The position numbers were made by a program, and so were the translations under genes. A stretch of 62,164 bases of DNA from an uncultured Clostridia bacterium (GTDB lineage Bacteria > Bacillota > Clostridia > Christensenellales > Borkfalkiaceae). Within the stretch, counting starts at the first letter, position 1. Each line of letters begins with the position of its first letter. Positions 27,681 to 35,903 of the stretch are shown in pieces. Below the pieces are notes generated by a model, which saw only the letters and a list, made by a program, of their open reading frames with translations, was not told the DNA's origin and did not search any database. The DNA lies in the NCBI GenBank assembly GCA_944372575.1, contig CALVZS010000030.1:1-62164 (forward strand). The letters run 5' to 3'.

Positions 27681-29381
27681 ATGTCGTTCGCCGCCTTTTC
27701 AAAGGATTTTGCCTCGAATATGTTTACGAGCGTGGAGAACCAGTTCATCACCAAATATCTCCCGCAGGCGGACGGCGATGCCGTGCGTGTCTATCTGTAC
27801 GGGCTCTATCTTTGCCAGGTCTCCGGAGATTTTGACGCGCAGACCTGTGCGAAACTGCTTCGGCTCACGGAGGAAAAGCTGATTCAGATCTTCTCGTTCT
27901 GGGAGGAGTGCGATCTCGTGCGCATCCTCTCCCGTTCCCCGCTCTATGTCGAATACCTCCCCGTGAATGCCGCAGTCGGCAGACCCAAGACCGTACTGCC
28001 GGAAAAATACGCCGCGTTCAACAGAGAACTTCTTCAGATCCTTCAGCGGGCGCGCAAGGATTTCCGCCCCTATGAGATGCAGCGCATCCTTGAGTTTCTT
28101 GAAAACAATCCCATGGAACAGCAGGCATTTTTGCTTGTCGCGCAATACTGTGCAAAAAAAGACGGGGAAAAACTGTCCTGCTCCCATATTTTAAACAAAG
28201 CAGCCAAACTTGTCCGCGAGCACAAATATACATATGAACAGGTTGAGGCGGATCTTGCGGACTTCCATCTGCGTGAAAAGGAGCTTTCCCATCTCTATAC
28301 CCTTCTCGGGATCGCGCGCAAACCGCAGGAGAGCGATTATGCCTATCTGGAAAAATGGAGTACGCTCGGCATGGAGAACGGCGCGGTGACCGCCTGTGCG
28401 GAGACACTCGGCAAGGGCTCGCTGGCAACGTTGGATACCCTCATCGCAGAACTGCACGAAAAGAATGCGCATACCGAACAGGAAGCGCGCGAATACCTTG
28501 CGCGGCGCAAAGAAGAAGCCGACATCGTCTATCTGGTCGCCCGGAAACTTGGGATCAAAGTCGGGAATCCCCGTACGTATTGCGAGGAATATGCGGAAAA
28601 ATGGCTTGAACGCGGCTATGACAGCGAAAGCCTTACGCTGCTCGCATCCCTTGCCATGAAACTCTCATACGGGTTCCCGGAATTTGACGCGATGCTGGAC
28701 GAACTGTACTCTTCCGGAATCGTGGATGAAGAAAGCGTGAAGAATTACTGCGCGTCCTGTGACAGGCAGCTCAGGCTGTTGCAGAAGATCCAGTCAATTT
28801 GCGGCGTGATGCGTAAGACGCAGTCCGCGCTCGACATGATCGGAACATGGCGCAGCTGGAATTTTTCGGAAACCATGATCCTGGAAGCCGCAAAACGCGC
28901 CGCAACGGCTTCCGCCCCGCTCCCCTATATGAACAAACTGCTCTCGGAATGGAAACGCGAAGGTATCTCTGCTCCGGAGGAAATCCCGGAGAGTTCGCCG
29001 CGTGCAAAGGAGGCAAAGAATGCGGCAGATCTGTCCGCAGACGCGCGGAGCGCACGTGAAAGCTGGTATGCAGCGCGGCGAACGGCAGCACTTGCGCGCG
29101 CCGAACAGTCGGTAAACCTGGCAAACAGGGACGAAGCCTATTCTTCCGCTGACAAAGCCGTCAAAAGAGGCGAGATCGAGCTTGCCAAAGCGGAAGTGTT
29201 CAGCCCTGAAAGTGTCAAACAGATCCAGGAGAAACTCGATCGCGCCAAAAGGGCGCGGCGGGAGGCGCTGGAGCGTCTCGGCCTTACCGAGGAAGATTTT
29301 ACCCCCCGCTTCTCCTGCCAGAAATGTTCCGATACGGGATTTCTTCCGGATGGGAGAATGTGCGACTGTTACCATAAGTAA
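27681..29381 (+). CDS. DnaD-type primosomal protein ending in a helicase-loader zinc module
   Basis: 566 aa. The N-terminal part (about 1-100) resembles the winged helix of DnaD/DnaB2 proteins, the middle (about 110-330) their DnaD repeats (FRPYEMQRILEFLENNPME, LGIARKPQESDYAYLEKW). The last 70 residues, a Glu/Arg-rich helix followed by FSCQKCSDTGFLPDGRMCDC (C546, C549, C561, C563), look like the N-terminal zinc module of DnaC/DnaI helicase loaders, but the AAA+ ATPase that should follow is absent; a terminator comes at once. The start at 27681 follows AGGAGAG; the longer frame is unlike the family. Role: helicase loading with DnaB. Confidence 0.8.
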   Translation: MSFAAFSKDFASNMFTSVENQFITKYLPQADGDAVRVYLYGLYLCQVSGDFDAQTCAKLLRLTEEKLIQIFSFWEECDLVRILSRSPLYVEYLPVNAAVGRPKTVLPEKYAAFNRELLQILQRARKDFRPYEMQRILEFLENNPMEQQAFLLVAQYCAKKDGEKLSCSHILNKAAKLVREHKYTYEQVEADLADFHLREKELSHLYTLLGIARKPQESDYAYLEKWSTLGMENGAVTACAETLGKGSLATLDTLIAELHEKNAHTEQEAREYLARRKEEADIVYLVARKLGIKVGNPRTYCEEYAEKWLERGYDSESLTLLASLAMKLSYGFPEFDAMLDELYSSGIVDEESVKNYCASCDRQLRLLQKIQSICGVMRKTQSALDMIGTWRSWNFSETMILEAAKRAATASAPLPYMNKLLSEWKREGISAPEEIPESSPRAKEAKNAADLSADARSARESWYAARRTAALARAEQSVNLANRDEAYSSADKAVKRGEIELAKAEVFSPESVKQIQEKLDRAKRARREALERLGLTEEDFTPRFSCQKCSDTGFLPDGRMCDCYHK

Positions 29382-29382
29382 G

Positions 29383-29419
29383 TCAAGGAGGAGTGTCTCA
29401 AGCACTCCTCCTTGATTTG
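29383..29419 (+). terminator. Terminator hairpin of the dnaD-type gene
   Basis: TCAAGGAGGAGTG (29383-29395) pairs perfectly with CACTCCTCCTTGA (29403-29415). The T tract is short (TTTGT). Confidence 0.75.
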
Positions 29420-29458
29420 TATTATGCATGGCATAGTACTATGTAAAAATAAATATAT

Positions 29459-29776
29459 TTATTCATATTCTCCGTAGTCACGCCGATCCGGAGGACAAGC
29501 TGCATCCCGCGTTCCCCATTTTCCCCCGCGCTTTTCCGGCTTGGGAACCGACTTGATATCGACGAGGATGACGTCCACACCTATTTTTTTGATGCACTTG
29601 AGATCGATAAATTGTTCCGCTCTGCCCCAGCGCCATCCTTTTCCGCCCGGCACTACAATGCCCTGTACGCGTCCCTCCGGATAGGTGAACACGACGTCGC
29701 TCACCCTGCCAAGGCGCTTGCCGTCCGTCAGATTGACCGCCTCTTTGCGGTGCAGTTCGCAAAAACTCGTTTCCAT
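29459..29776 (-). CDS. YlmC/YmxH-type PRC-barrel sporulation protein
   Basis: PRC-barrel domain protein: KEAVNLTDGKRLGRVSDVVFTYPEGRVQGIVVPG, split here across the known YlmC/YmxH core, then IKKIGVDVILVDI. 105 aa, a little longer than the usual 80-90 because of a charged tail. The family is found in spore formers; its molecular role is not settled. Confidence 0.85.
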   Translation of the reverse strand: METSFCELHRKEAVNLTDGKRLGRVSDVVFTYPEGRVQGIVVPGGKGWRWGRAEQFIDLKCIKKIGVDVILVDIKSVPKPEKRGGKWGTRDAACPPDRRDYGEYE

Positions 29777-29871
29777 GTTATTATTATATGCATTCGGCCG
29801 CCCTGCTGTGACTGTTCCAAGGTTTCCGGCACAATTCCAAGACTTTCGGAGCGATTTTCTATCATTCTTCC

Positions 29872-29900
29872 TTGCGTAATATTTCCGGACATGATAGAAT
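29872..29900 (+). promoter_or_regulatory. Possible promoter of the HTH-membrane regulator
   Basis: TTGCGT (29872-29877), 17-base spacer, TAGAAT (29895-29900), 23 bases before the ATG, with AGGAGG between. Confidence 0.5.
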
Positions 29901-29923
29901 ATTGATCACAACAGGAGGCAGAC

Positions 29924-31352
29924 ATGAAGTCAAACATCGGTGAATTTCTCGCAATCTTGAGAAAATCAAAAGGGATGACGCAACAGGAAGTGGCTGACCG
30001 TCTGGGCGTTTCCAACAAGACGGTTTCGAGCTGGGAGACGGGCGCATCCTGCCCGGATATCTCCATGCTGCCCGCCATTGCTGAACTCTTTGGCGTGACG
30101 TGCGATGAACTTCTTCGCGGGGAACGTATCCCTGCGATGAACCGGCTCAGAAAAGCGAAGAACGTCGCGAAAAATCGCTTGCGCGGCTGCTTGCCATGTA
30201 CCGCAACAATCTGACGGTGACAAGCTGGATCTGCATCGGACTATATCTCGTTGCCATCGTTGCTGCTCTGCTCATCGGCTGTGCAGCACTCGAAAGTCTG
30301 ATCGGCTTCTTTGTAGGTATCATTTTTATCCTCGGAGGCGTATTTTTATGCATGATTCAATGCAGATATCTGCGTTTCCAGCCAACGCAGAATGATTTTG
30401 ACAGTGCCTCCACTGACGAATTTTTACGCATCCTGGAACGCAAACAGTCGCTCACACTCACTCTTGCGGCTACAGCTTTCGGATTTATCTTCCCACACGT
30501 CTTCCCTCCCGTACACACCGGACTGCTGCTCGGATATGCCTTTCTCTACAGGCTGATCGGCGCTGTCGTCTCCACCCTGCTTGTGCTGCTCATCACTTGG
30601 ATCGTACGCACGGCAAAAAAATCCTATCAAATGGATCGGCATAAGTTCTTTTGGACGCTCAAGAACGGCGTCGTCCCATATTGTATCATCTGTGGTTTGA
30701 GTGTGATCGCCATGGCCATCGGCATAGGTGTAGCTGCATCCATTCCCCAACCGATGGGAAGCGCAAGCACCTATTATGCCGACACCTACGCGTCACTGCT
30801 TGATTACTTGCGCAGGGATACCGGACTGTTTTCTGAGTTTGACTACACCCTGTATGAAACGGATGAAGTTGAAACAACTCTTGACGAAGGGACGCTCCAA
30901 GCACCCATCTATGAGGAAGTCTGTTTTCAGGAGTACACGATCGGAAAAGCCAGCTATTTCTTCCCCGATTTCCCTTCTCAGTTTGAAGATGACTATATTA
31001 CGGTTCCCGCAGACGGCGGTGTATATGTTGAAGTGGAGGTTCTGACGATCACCCTGCCCGACGGCGGCATCATTTCTTCCCCCGTTTTCAATCCCGAAAT
31101 GCAGGGCGGGATTCTCGATCTGCAGACAGAGACAGCCATGCATGTATACGAGGAGACTTCCTATTCTGTATTTTTGGCATGTGATACCCCGCTCTATGAG
31201 GTTGCGCAGGCGCAGGGAATTCAGCTCACAATCGGGATGTGATCGCGGCGCCCGTTGCCGGCGGCGTGCTTCTTCTTGGCATCTATACCGCAATTTACAT
31301 TCCCCGCCGAAAGAAATTTTCGAAGAACAGATCTCTCAATACAAAAATTTGA
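29924..31352 (+). pseudogene. XRE-type regulator with membrane domain, broken by two frameshifts
   Basis: An N-terminal HTH (IGEFLAILRKSKGMTQQEVAD, SNKTVSSWETG) is followed by a membrane protein of the class in which one polypeptide carries both. Near 30135-30140 the HTH frame ends wrongly; moving one base gives DEPAQKSEERREKSLARLLA, which runs straight into MYRNNLTVTSW at 30196. A second shift near 31239 stops the frame at 31242, while the next frame continues as VIAAPVAGGVLLLGIYTAIY, a last membrane helix, to 31352. Each break fits loss of one base. It is a recent pseudogene or the window holds two sequence errors. AGGAGG precedes the ATG. Confidence 0.75.
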
Positions 31353-31353
31353 C

Positions 31354-31386
31354 CAGAACATATTATAATCCAGAACATATTATAAT
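31354..31386 (+). repeat. 17-bp tandem duplication
   Basis: CAGAACATATTATAAT occurs at 31354-31369 and 31371-31386 with a 17-base period; a shortened third copy (TTTATAATACAG) follows. It lies between the broken regulator and a terminator. Confidence 0.7.
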
Positions 31387-31398
31387 ACAGTTTATAAT

Positions 31399-31441
31399 AC
31401 AGTGGCGGCTGTCCGAATCCGGACAGCCGCCACTGTATTTT
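31399..31441. terminator. Strong bidirectional terminator
   Basis: A 17-bp perfect stem (31399-31415 with 31420-31436), loop AATC, then ATTTTT. It separates the plus-strand regulator from sigG on the minus strand. Confidence 0.9.
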
Positions 31442-32212
31442 TCAGCCGATCTCCTTGCGCAGGGCGCCGATCGCATTTTTTTCAAGCCGGGAAACCTGCG
31501 CCTGCGAGATCCCGACTTCCTCGGAGATCTCTGTCTGTGTTTTTCCCTCATAATAGCGTAGGGTCAAAATTTTGCGTTCGCGTTCAGCGAGGCGCGCAAT
31601 CGCGTCCTTTAAGGCGACGCGCTCCGTCCATATGTCTTCCCCCTGTGTCTCATCAAACAGCTGATCGAGGAGTTGAAGCGTATCGCCGGACTTATTGTAG
31701 ACAGGCTCATACAGCGAAACGGGATCGGAAATGGCATCCAGCGCATAGACGATCTCCCGCTCCTGCACCTGCATGACCTCGGCGATCCGTTCGATGGTCG
31801 CTTCCTCATCGTGTTCCTCCAGACTCTCGCGCACCTTCAGAATACGATAGGCGGCATCGCGGATGGAGCGGGACACACGCAGCGAGTTTCCGTCGCGCAG
31901 ATAGCGTTTGATCTCTCCCAAAATCATGGGTACGGCATATGTGGAGAATCGCACATGAAAAGACAGGTCAAAGCCGTCGATCGCCTTGATCAGTCCTATG
32001 CATCCCGCCTGGAATACGTCATCTGCATTGGCGTTCTTTGCCCAGAAGCGCTTCACAAGAGACAATACCAGGCGCATATTCCCAACAATAAACCTCTCTC
32101 GTGCCTCCTTATCCCCCGCTTTGAGACGGCGCATGAGTTCCTCATTCTCCTTTTGCGTGAGTTTGGGAAGTCCTGTCGTGTCCACCCCGCAGATATTGAC
32201 TTTTTGCAGCAT
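31442..32212 (-). CDS. sigG: RNA polymerase sigma factor, sigma G type
   Basis: Late forespore sigma factor. It opens with KVNICGVDTTGLPKL, the sigma-G hallmark (VEICGVDTSKLP in Bacillus), has region 2 (DDVFQAGCIGLIKAIDGFDLS, FSTYAVPMILGEIKRYLRDG), region 3 (LDAISDPVSLYEPVYN) and region 4 (GKTQTEISEEVGISQAQVSRLEK). The Met at 32212 follows AAGGAGGTG; the longer frame adds 13 residues. Unlike Bacillus, it is separated from sigE by a small XRE gene on the other strand. The 240 bases upstream show no forespore promoter that I can support. Confidence 0.95.
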   Translation of the reverse strand: MLQKVNICGVDTTGLPKLTQKENEELMRRLKAGDKEARERFIVGNMRLVLSLVKRFWAKNANADDVFQAGCIGLIKAIDGFDLSFHVRFSTYAVPMILGEIKRYLRDGNSLRVSRSIRDAAYRILKVRESLEEHDEEATIERIAEVMQVQEREIVYALDAISDPVSLYEPVYNKSGDTLQLLDQLFDETQGEDIWTERVALKDAIARLAERERKILTLRYYEGKTQTEISEEVGISQAQVSRLEKNAIGALRKEIG

Positions 32213-32453
32213 ACGCACCTCCTTGCGCGGAAATCCGCGTATGTACCGCAAGTAAGAACAGTATGGACAGAACAGACACTTTTATGCAACTTCGTAAAAA
32301 TATTTTTTTGAATAAGATTTTCAAGAATGTTCAATATAATATGAGTACGCACTGCATCTTGTGAAAATTTTGTCAAAAATTCGTAAAACCGATATTTTGT
32401 TGCCTTTCCTACGATATAATTAAATTTTAAACCCGTTATATAATGAGGGCAGC

Positions 32454-32765
32454 ATGAACGTAATCACACGCATACGACAACTGAAAAATGAGAGAGGCTG
32501 GACGGATTACCGGCTCGCAATGGAGGCGATGATCCCGCAGTCCACTATCGCGTCGATGTATGAGAGAAACACGCCGCCGAAACTCGATATCCTTGAAAAT
32601 CTGTGTCACGCGTTCGGCATCACTTTGGCACAATTCTTCCTGGAGGACGAAACGATGGAACTTGTAACTGAGGACGAAAAGCTCTTGCTTGAGTATTTCC
32701 GACGGCTTCCGGCAAAGAAACGTAAAGCGCTTTTGAGCCTTTTGTCCGACAACGATTCTCTTTGA
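32454..32765 (+). CDS. Small XRE-family transcription regulator
   Basis: 103 aa. HTH of the Cro/C1 type: IRQLKNERGWTDYRLAMEA, STIASMYERNTPPKLDILENLCHAFGITLAQFF. The C-terminal 30 residues are a charged helix (EDEKLLLEYFRRLPAKKRKALLSL in part), as in many short XRE regulators. GAGGGC precedes the ATG. It is inserted between sigE and sigG on the opposite strand, so a role in sporulation timing is possible but not shown. Confidence 0.85.
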   Translation: MNVITRIRQLKNERGWTDYRLAMEAMIPQSTIASMYERNTPPKLDILENLCHAFGITLAQFFLEDETMELVTEDEKLLLEYFRRLPAKKRKALLSLLSDNDSL

Positions 32766-32810
32766 CGAGCGTACTATGCCCGGTGCGTCTTTCCGCAGTG
32801 AAAAAGAAGA

Positions 32811-33521
32811 TTATACTAATTTTGAGATCTCCTTTTTCAGCCGCGCAATGATTTTTTTCTCCAGCCGGGAAATATAGCTCTGCGAGATTCCAAGCTCGTC
32901 CGCAACGTCTTTTTGCGTCATTTCCTCTTTCCCGCCCAGCCCGAAGCGCATATACATGATGCGCCGCTCGCGCTCGGGCAATTTTTTTAATGCCTCTTTG
33001 AGGAGCTCCTTCTCCACATTTGCCTCTACACCGCCGTATACCGTTTCGCTGTCCGTTCCGAGAATATCGGAAAGAAGCAGTTCATTGCCCTCAAAATCGG
33101 TATTGAGCGGTTCGTCGAAGGAAACTTCACTTTTGAGTTTCGACGTACGGCGAAGGTACATCAGAATTTCATTTTCAATGCACCGTGAGGCATAGGTCGC
33201 AAGTTTGATATTCTTATCGGTTCGGAAAGAATTGATCGCCTTGATAAGGCCGATCGTTCCGATGGAGATGAGATCGTCGGCATCCACGCCCGTATTTTCA
33301 AATTTACGCGAAATGTAGACGACCAGCCGCAGATTATGTTCTATCAGCTTCGCCTTGACCTCCTCCGCGTCCTTGTCCGCCTCCAGCTTTTCCAGCAGCT
33401 CCGCTTCCTCCTCCGGCGAGAGAGGCAGTGGAAGCGCCTCGTTTCCGCACAGATAGTGAACGACATTTTCGCCCGCGCCGATTTTTTGAAGCCATTGCTG
33501 TAATGTGCCGAGTATGCTCAT
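32811..33521 (-). CDS. sigE: RNA polymerase sigma factor, sigma E type
   Basis: Mother-cell sigma factor made as an inactive precursor and cut by SpoIIGA. After a pro-like N-terminus (about 25 residues, [17 protein letters not shown]) come the highly conserved [74 protein letters not shown] and [20 protein letters not shown]. 236 aa is the normal length. Its start lies inside the end of the spoIIGA frame. Confidence 0.97.
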   Translation of the reverse strand: MSILGTLQQWLQKIGAGENVVHYLCGNEALPLPLSPEEEAELLEKLEADKDAEEVKAKLIEHNLRLVVYISRKFENTGVDADDLISIGTIGLIKAINSFRTDKNIKLATYASRCIENEILMYLRRTSKLKSEVSFDEPLNTDFEGNELLLSDILGTDSETVYGGVEANVEKELLKEALKKLPERERRIMYMRFGLGGKEEMTQKDVADELGISQSYISRLEKKIIARLKKEISKLV

Positions 33522-34308
33522 GAATTGCCTCCGAAATTCCGGGATGTAAAAGGATCTGAAAGGAGCGCCCGATCTCTCCGATCGTCAAAAACACATGCCG
33601 TTCCGTCCCACCGTCCACAGCAAGATGCTCGCAGAAAAATACCGGAGATATCCTGACCCCGTTCACCGTTGTAACAGAAATATGCCCCACGGCCTGCGGA
33701 TTCCGCCCGAAGAGTGCGAATATCCCTGCCGGTGAGACAACACAAACAGGCGCACCGCGGAACGTAAGACAGTTTCCGCTGTCCGCAAAGCCCGTCCAAT
33801 GTACTGTTCGTTCGCCCTGTGAAAGAGTACACGGTATCAGATTTCTGATAAACCCGCGTCGTTTCCGGAATGCACGCAAGCTGCAGATGACGCCGACCGC
33901 GAAACAGCCGCCTCCGCCCAGGACGAGGCCGATGGGCGCACGCTCCACATAAAACCCTGTCCCGTTGACCATTTCTGTTCCGAAAAAACCATGGATCGCG
34001 GTCAGGATCCCGCCAAGCAAAAAGGTAAGGATAAAAAAAGCGATAACGGTCACAAGTGCAGGCCGCCACCGCGCCCTTCCGCACGCAATCAGCGCAAAGA
34101 CAATGCCGGAAAGAATTTTGACGCAATACGCAGCCGGAGCAGGAAGTGAAAAAAGCGGGAAGACTACGGCAAATGCACCGCCCGCTGCGGACGCCATCAG
34201 GAGCGGAAGCACACGGACATGCAGACGCGCACAGCGAAGTGCTAAATAGAGCAGCAATCCGTCTATCAATGCATTTTCTATAAAGGCATACTCCCAATAG
34301 ACGATCAT
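33334..34308 (-). CDS. spoIIGA: Sigma-E processing peptidase SpoIIGA (extended C-terminus)
   Basis: Membrane aspartic protease that activates pro-sigma E. Five or so helices fill the first 150 residues ([20 protein letters not shown] at the start); the cytoplasmic domain carries the catalytic D in [13 protein letters not shown]. The frame should end soon after FQILLHPG, but it continues for about 60 more residues in another frame across the first 188 bases of sigE, with low-complexity [15 protein letters not shown] one-base shift would restore a stop overlapping the sigE ATG (ATGA). The start at 34308 follows GGAGG and GGAAGG; a longer frame begins upstream. Confidence 0.88.
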   Translation of the reverse strand: MIVYWEYAFIENALIDGLLLYLALRCARLHVRVLPLLMASAAGGAFAVVFPLFSLPAPAAYCVKILSGIVFALIACGRARWRPALVTVIAFFILTFLLGGILTAIHGFFGTEMVNGTGFYVERAPIGLVLGGGGCFAVGVICSLRAFRKRRGFIRNLIPCTLSQGERTVHWTGFADSGNCLTFRGAPVCVVSPAGIFALFGRNPQAVGHISVTTVNGVRISPVFFCEHLAVDGGTERHVFLTIGEIGRSFQILLHPGISEAIHEHTRHITAMASKNRRGRKCRSLSVRKRGASTASLAGGGSGAAGKAGGGQGRGGGQGEADRT

Positions 34309-34329
34309 ATCCTTCCGTTCCTCCATGAA

Positions 34330-34394
34330 ATTATATATCGCGCAGCCATGCAGATCGTGGAATTGCGGGACGATTTTGTACGAAATATGACGAA
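34330..34394 (-). promoter_or_regulatory. Candidate Spo0A-dependent promoter of spoIIGA-sigE
   Basis: Minus strand: TATAAT at 34335-34330 with no good -35. Two heptamers ten bases apart, TTCGTCA (34394-34388) and TTCGTAC (34384-34378), resemble 0A boxes (TTCGACA) with one to three mismatches, 43-60 bases upstream, as expected for a sigma-A promoter activated by Spo0A. Matches are weak. Confidence 0.35.
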
Positions 34395-34409
34395 AAAAAG
34401 CGCTCCCCC

Positions 34410-34438
34410 TTGCGATTGGTTTCATAATATGATATAAT
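34410..34438 (+). promoter_or_regulatory. Promoter of the first HEPN-like/CBS gene
   Basis: TTGCGA (34410-34415), 17-base spacer, TATAAT (34433-34438), 18 bases before the ATG. Confidence 0.75.
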
Positions 34439-34456
34439 CCATATCGGAGGATGAAT

Positions 34457-35197
34457 ATGGATATTTCCAACGCCGCACGTTTTCTGCAGAGCTATAACCG
34501 CATCGAAGCACAACTGAAGCGATTGCACGGTGCAAAGGCATCCGCAAACTTTACCGATCTGGTCAAAAAATGCAGCGATACGGACATCACCGTACGCCGT
34601 TATTCCGCAGAACTCATCGATTACGGAAAACTGCGCAATGCGATCGTCCACCGTGCGTCCGGCGCGTCGGACGAAACCGTGATCGCCATCCCCTGTGATG
34701 ACGTCGTACAGACCATCGAATTTATTGAGGCATGTCTCTGCCGCCCACCTCGCCTCATCGATGCGATCAAAGTCAAAAAAATCGCCTCTGTCTTTGCGGA
34801 CAAACCCATCATTACGGCCGTAGAAGCGTTTCGGGAATACAAACAGAAGACGCTCATCGTCTACGACCACGGGACAATGACCGGCGTCATCAACAGCTAC
34901 TGGCTGTATGCGCAGATCGAGATGCAGGTCAAAGAAGGCGCCGATCTTCTCAATTTTTTTACAAAAACATCCTGCTCTGCCATCGTACGGGATTCCGAGA
35001 TGGAAAAGTACCGCATATTAAGTCAGGACGCAACGGTATTTGAAGTATTTGTTGCCTTTGAAGAAAAGAAGGATCTCCTCGCCGTTATTGTAACGGAAAA
35101 CGGCGTTTTTGGAGAGAAGGTACTCTCCATCGTCACGCCATCCGATTTTCCGCGCATCAATCGGTTTTTGGAGACATATAACGCAAAGCCGTTCTGA
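34457..35197 (+). CDS. HEPN-like/CBS domain protein (copy 1)
   Basis: 246 aa. The N-terminal 100 residues are helical and contain KLRNAIVH (R60, N61, H65), which fits the R-N-x3-H active-site motif of HEPN RNases; the C-terminal half (about 105-245) looks like a CBS pair with AVEAFREYKQKTLIVYDHG and VFEVFVAFEEKKDLLAVIV. CBS pairs bind adenosyl ligands, so ligand-gated RNA cleavage is a possible role; this is inference. A full paralogue lies at 40543-41250 with KLRNVIVH. The second ATG (34457) is chosen, six bases after GGAGG. Divergent from spoIIGA. Confidence 0.7.
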   Translation: MDISNAARFLQSYNRIEAQLKRLHGAKASANFTDLVKKCSDTDITVRRYSAELIDYGKLRNAIVHRASGASDETVIAIPCDDVVQTIEFIEACLCRPPRLIDAIKVKKIASVFADKPIITAVEAFREYKQKTLIVYDHGTMTGVINSYWLYAQIEMQVKEGADLLNFFTKTSCSAIVRDSEMEKYRILSQDATVFEVFVAFEEKKDLLAVIVTENGVFGEKVLSIVTPSDFPRINRFLETYNAKPF

Positions 35198-35255
35198 CCG
35201 CCGCTGTATTTCGAAAGAAACTTGCAAATTTTTAGAATTTTTTTCAGAAAAACTA

Positions 35256-35283
35256 TTGACAAACGAAAATTCTATGCTATAAT
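35256..35283 (+). promoter_or_regulatory. Strong promoter of the large RNA candidate
   Basis: TTGACA (35256-35261), 16-base spacer, TATAAT (35278-35283): both boxes are perfect consensus. Start of transcription is expected near 35290. Confidence 0.85.
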
Positions 35284-35289
35284 AAAGGC

Positions 35290-35867
35290 ACAACAAGGGA
35301 GTAGCCTAAAGGAAGTTCCCCGAAAAGGAATGGAAACGGAGCTTCGCAAAAGATTTTCAGAAGTATTCTGAAAGATCTCTCTGATGAATGTATCCTCTGC
35401 GGGTCGGTCAAAAGATCGATACAGGATGAAGGGAGAACGTCAGAATAAAAAAGAAAAGATCATGCGGAAAACCGGGGAAATACCGATTCGGAAACGCAAT
35501 CGTGTTCCACCCGCAGACGAGAGTTTTGCGTACGAAAAACAAACGGGAAAACGAACACCCGAAGGAAGCTCCATTCGTTGCATGGATTTATTATCTGCAA
35601 GAAATCTGAAAAAGGAAATCCGATCAATCGCACCCACGAACAGACGGTAGAAAGGATGCCCTTTGAAAGATGAATGCAAAACGGATCGCAAAAGGAAAAG
35701 AAATTTCCGATCGAAAGCCAGGAGTTCAGCCAAACAAGACGCAACGGGATTCGGCTGAAAAGCGTAAAAAATGACTCAAGATCAGAACTTTTCGGAATCA
35801 ACGATCTGAAATGATAATAAATGCCATGAAAAACGGGGGCGTATCGCAAGATACGCCCCTTACCTTT
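35290..35867 (+). ncRNA. Candidate large structured non-coding RNA (about 575 nt)
   Basis: The stretch has a consensus promoter, a strong terminator hairpin and no convincing protein; the longest frame (35384-35650) is a Lys/Arg-rich run without a ribosome site. It is rich in GAAA and AAAA single-strand-like patches separated by pairing arms. Seen: hairpin TTTCAGAA/TTCTGAAA (35355-35373); TTCAGCC (35725-35731) with GGCTGAA (35753-35759), whose loop ACGC (35739-35742) can pair with GCGT (35762-35765) as a pseudoknot; AGATC/GATCT (35779-35807) whose loop CTTTTCGG (35788-35795) complements CCGAAAAG near the 5' end (35320-35327), closing the molecule. Length is in the range of OLE, ROOL and GOLLD RNAs, but I recognise no family consensus. 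Not tmRNA, RNase P or 6S. Confidence 0.65.
35836..35867 (+). terminator. Terminator of the large RNA candidate
   Basis: GGGGCGTATC (35836-35845) pairs with GATACGCCCC (35850-35859) around a GCAA tetraloop, then TTACCTTT. The GNRA loop makes it very stable; the T run is imperfect. Confidence 0.8.
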
Positions 35868-35903
35868 GTCCCCTCTTCAACTTCAGTCAAAAAGGATGCC
35901 GCT

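Noticed and set aside
31353..31400. CRISPR-like array suggested by the 17-base repeats
   Set aside because: Only two full copies without spacers; a simple tandem duplication.
35290..35340. Manganese (yybP-ykoY) riboswitch suggested by GGGAGTAGC near the 5' end
   Set aside because: The second conserved half of that aptamer is not found, and no metal transporter follows; the next gene is an acetyltransferase beyond a terminator.
35384..35650. 88-codon frame inside the RNA candidate
   Set aside because: Extremely rich in Lys and Arg, no ribosome binding site and no protein-like hydrophobic pattern; better explained as purine-rich structured RNA.
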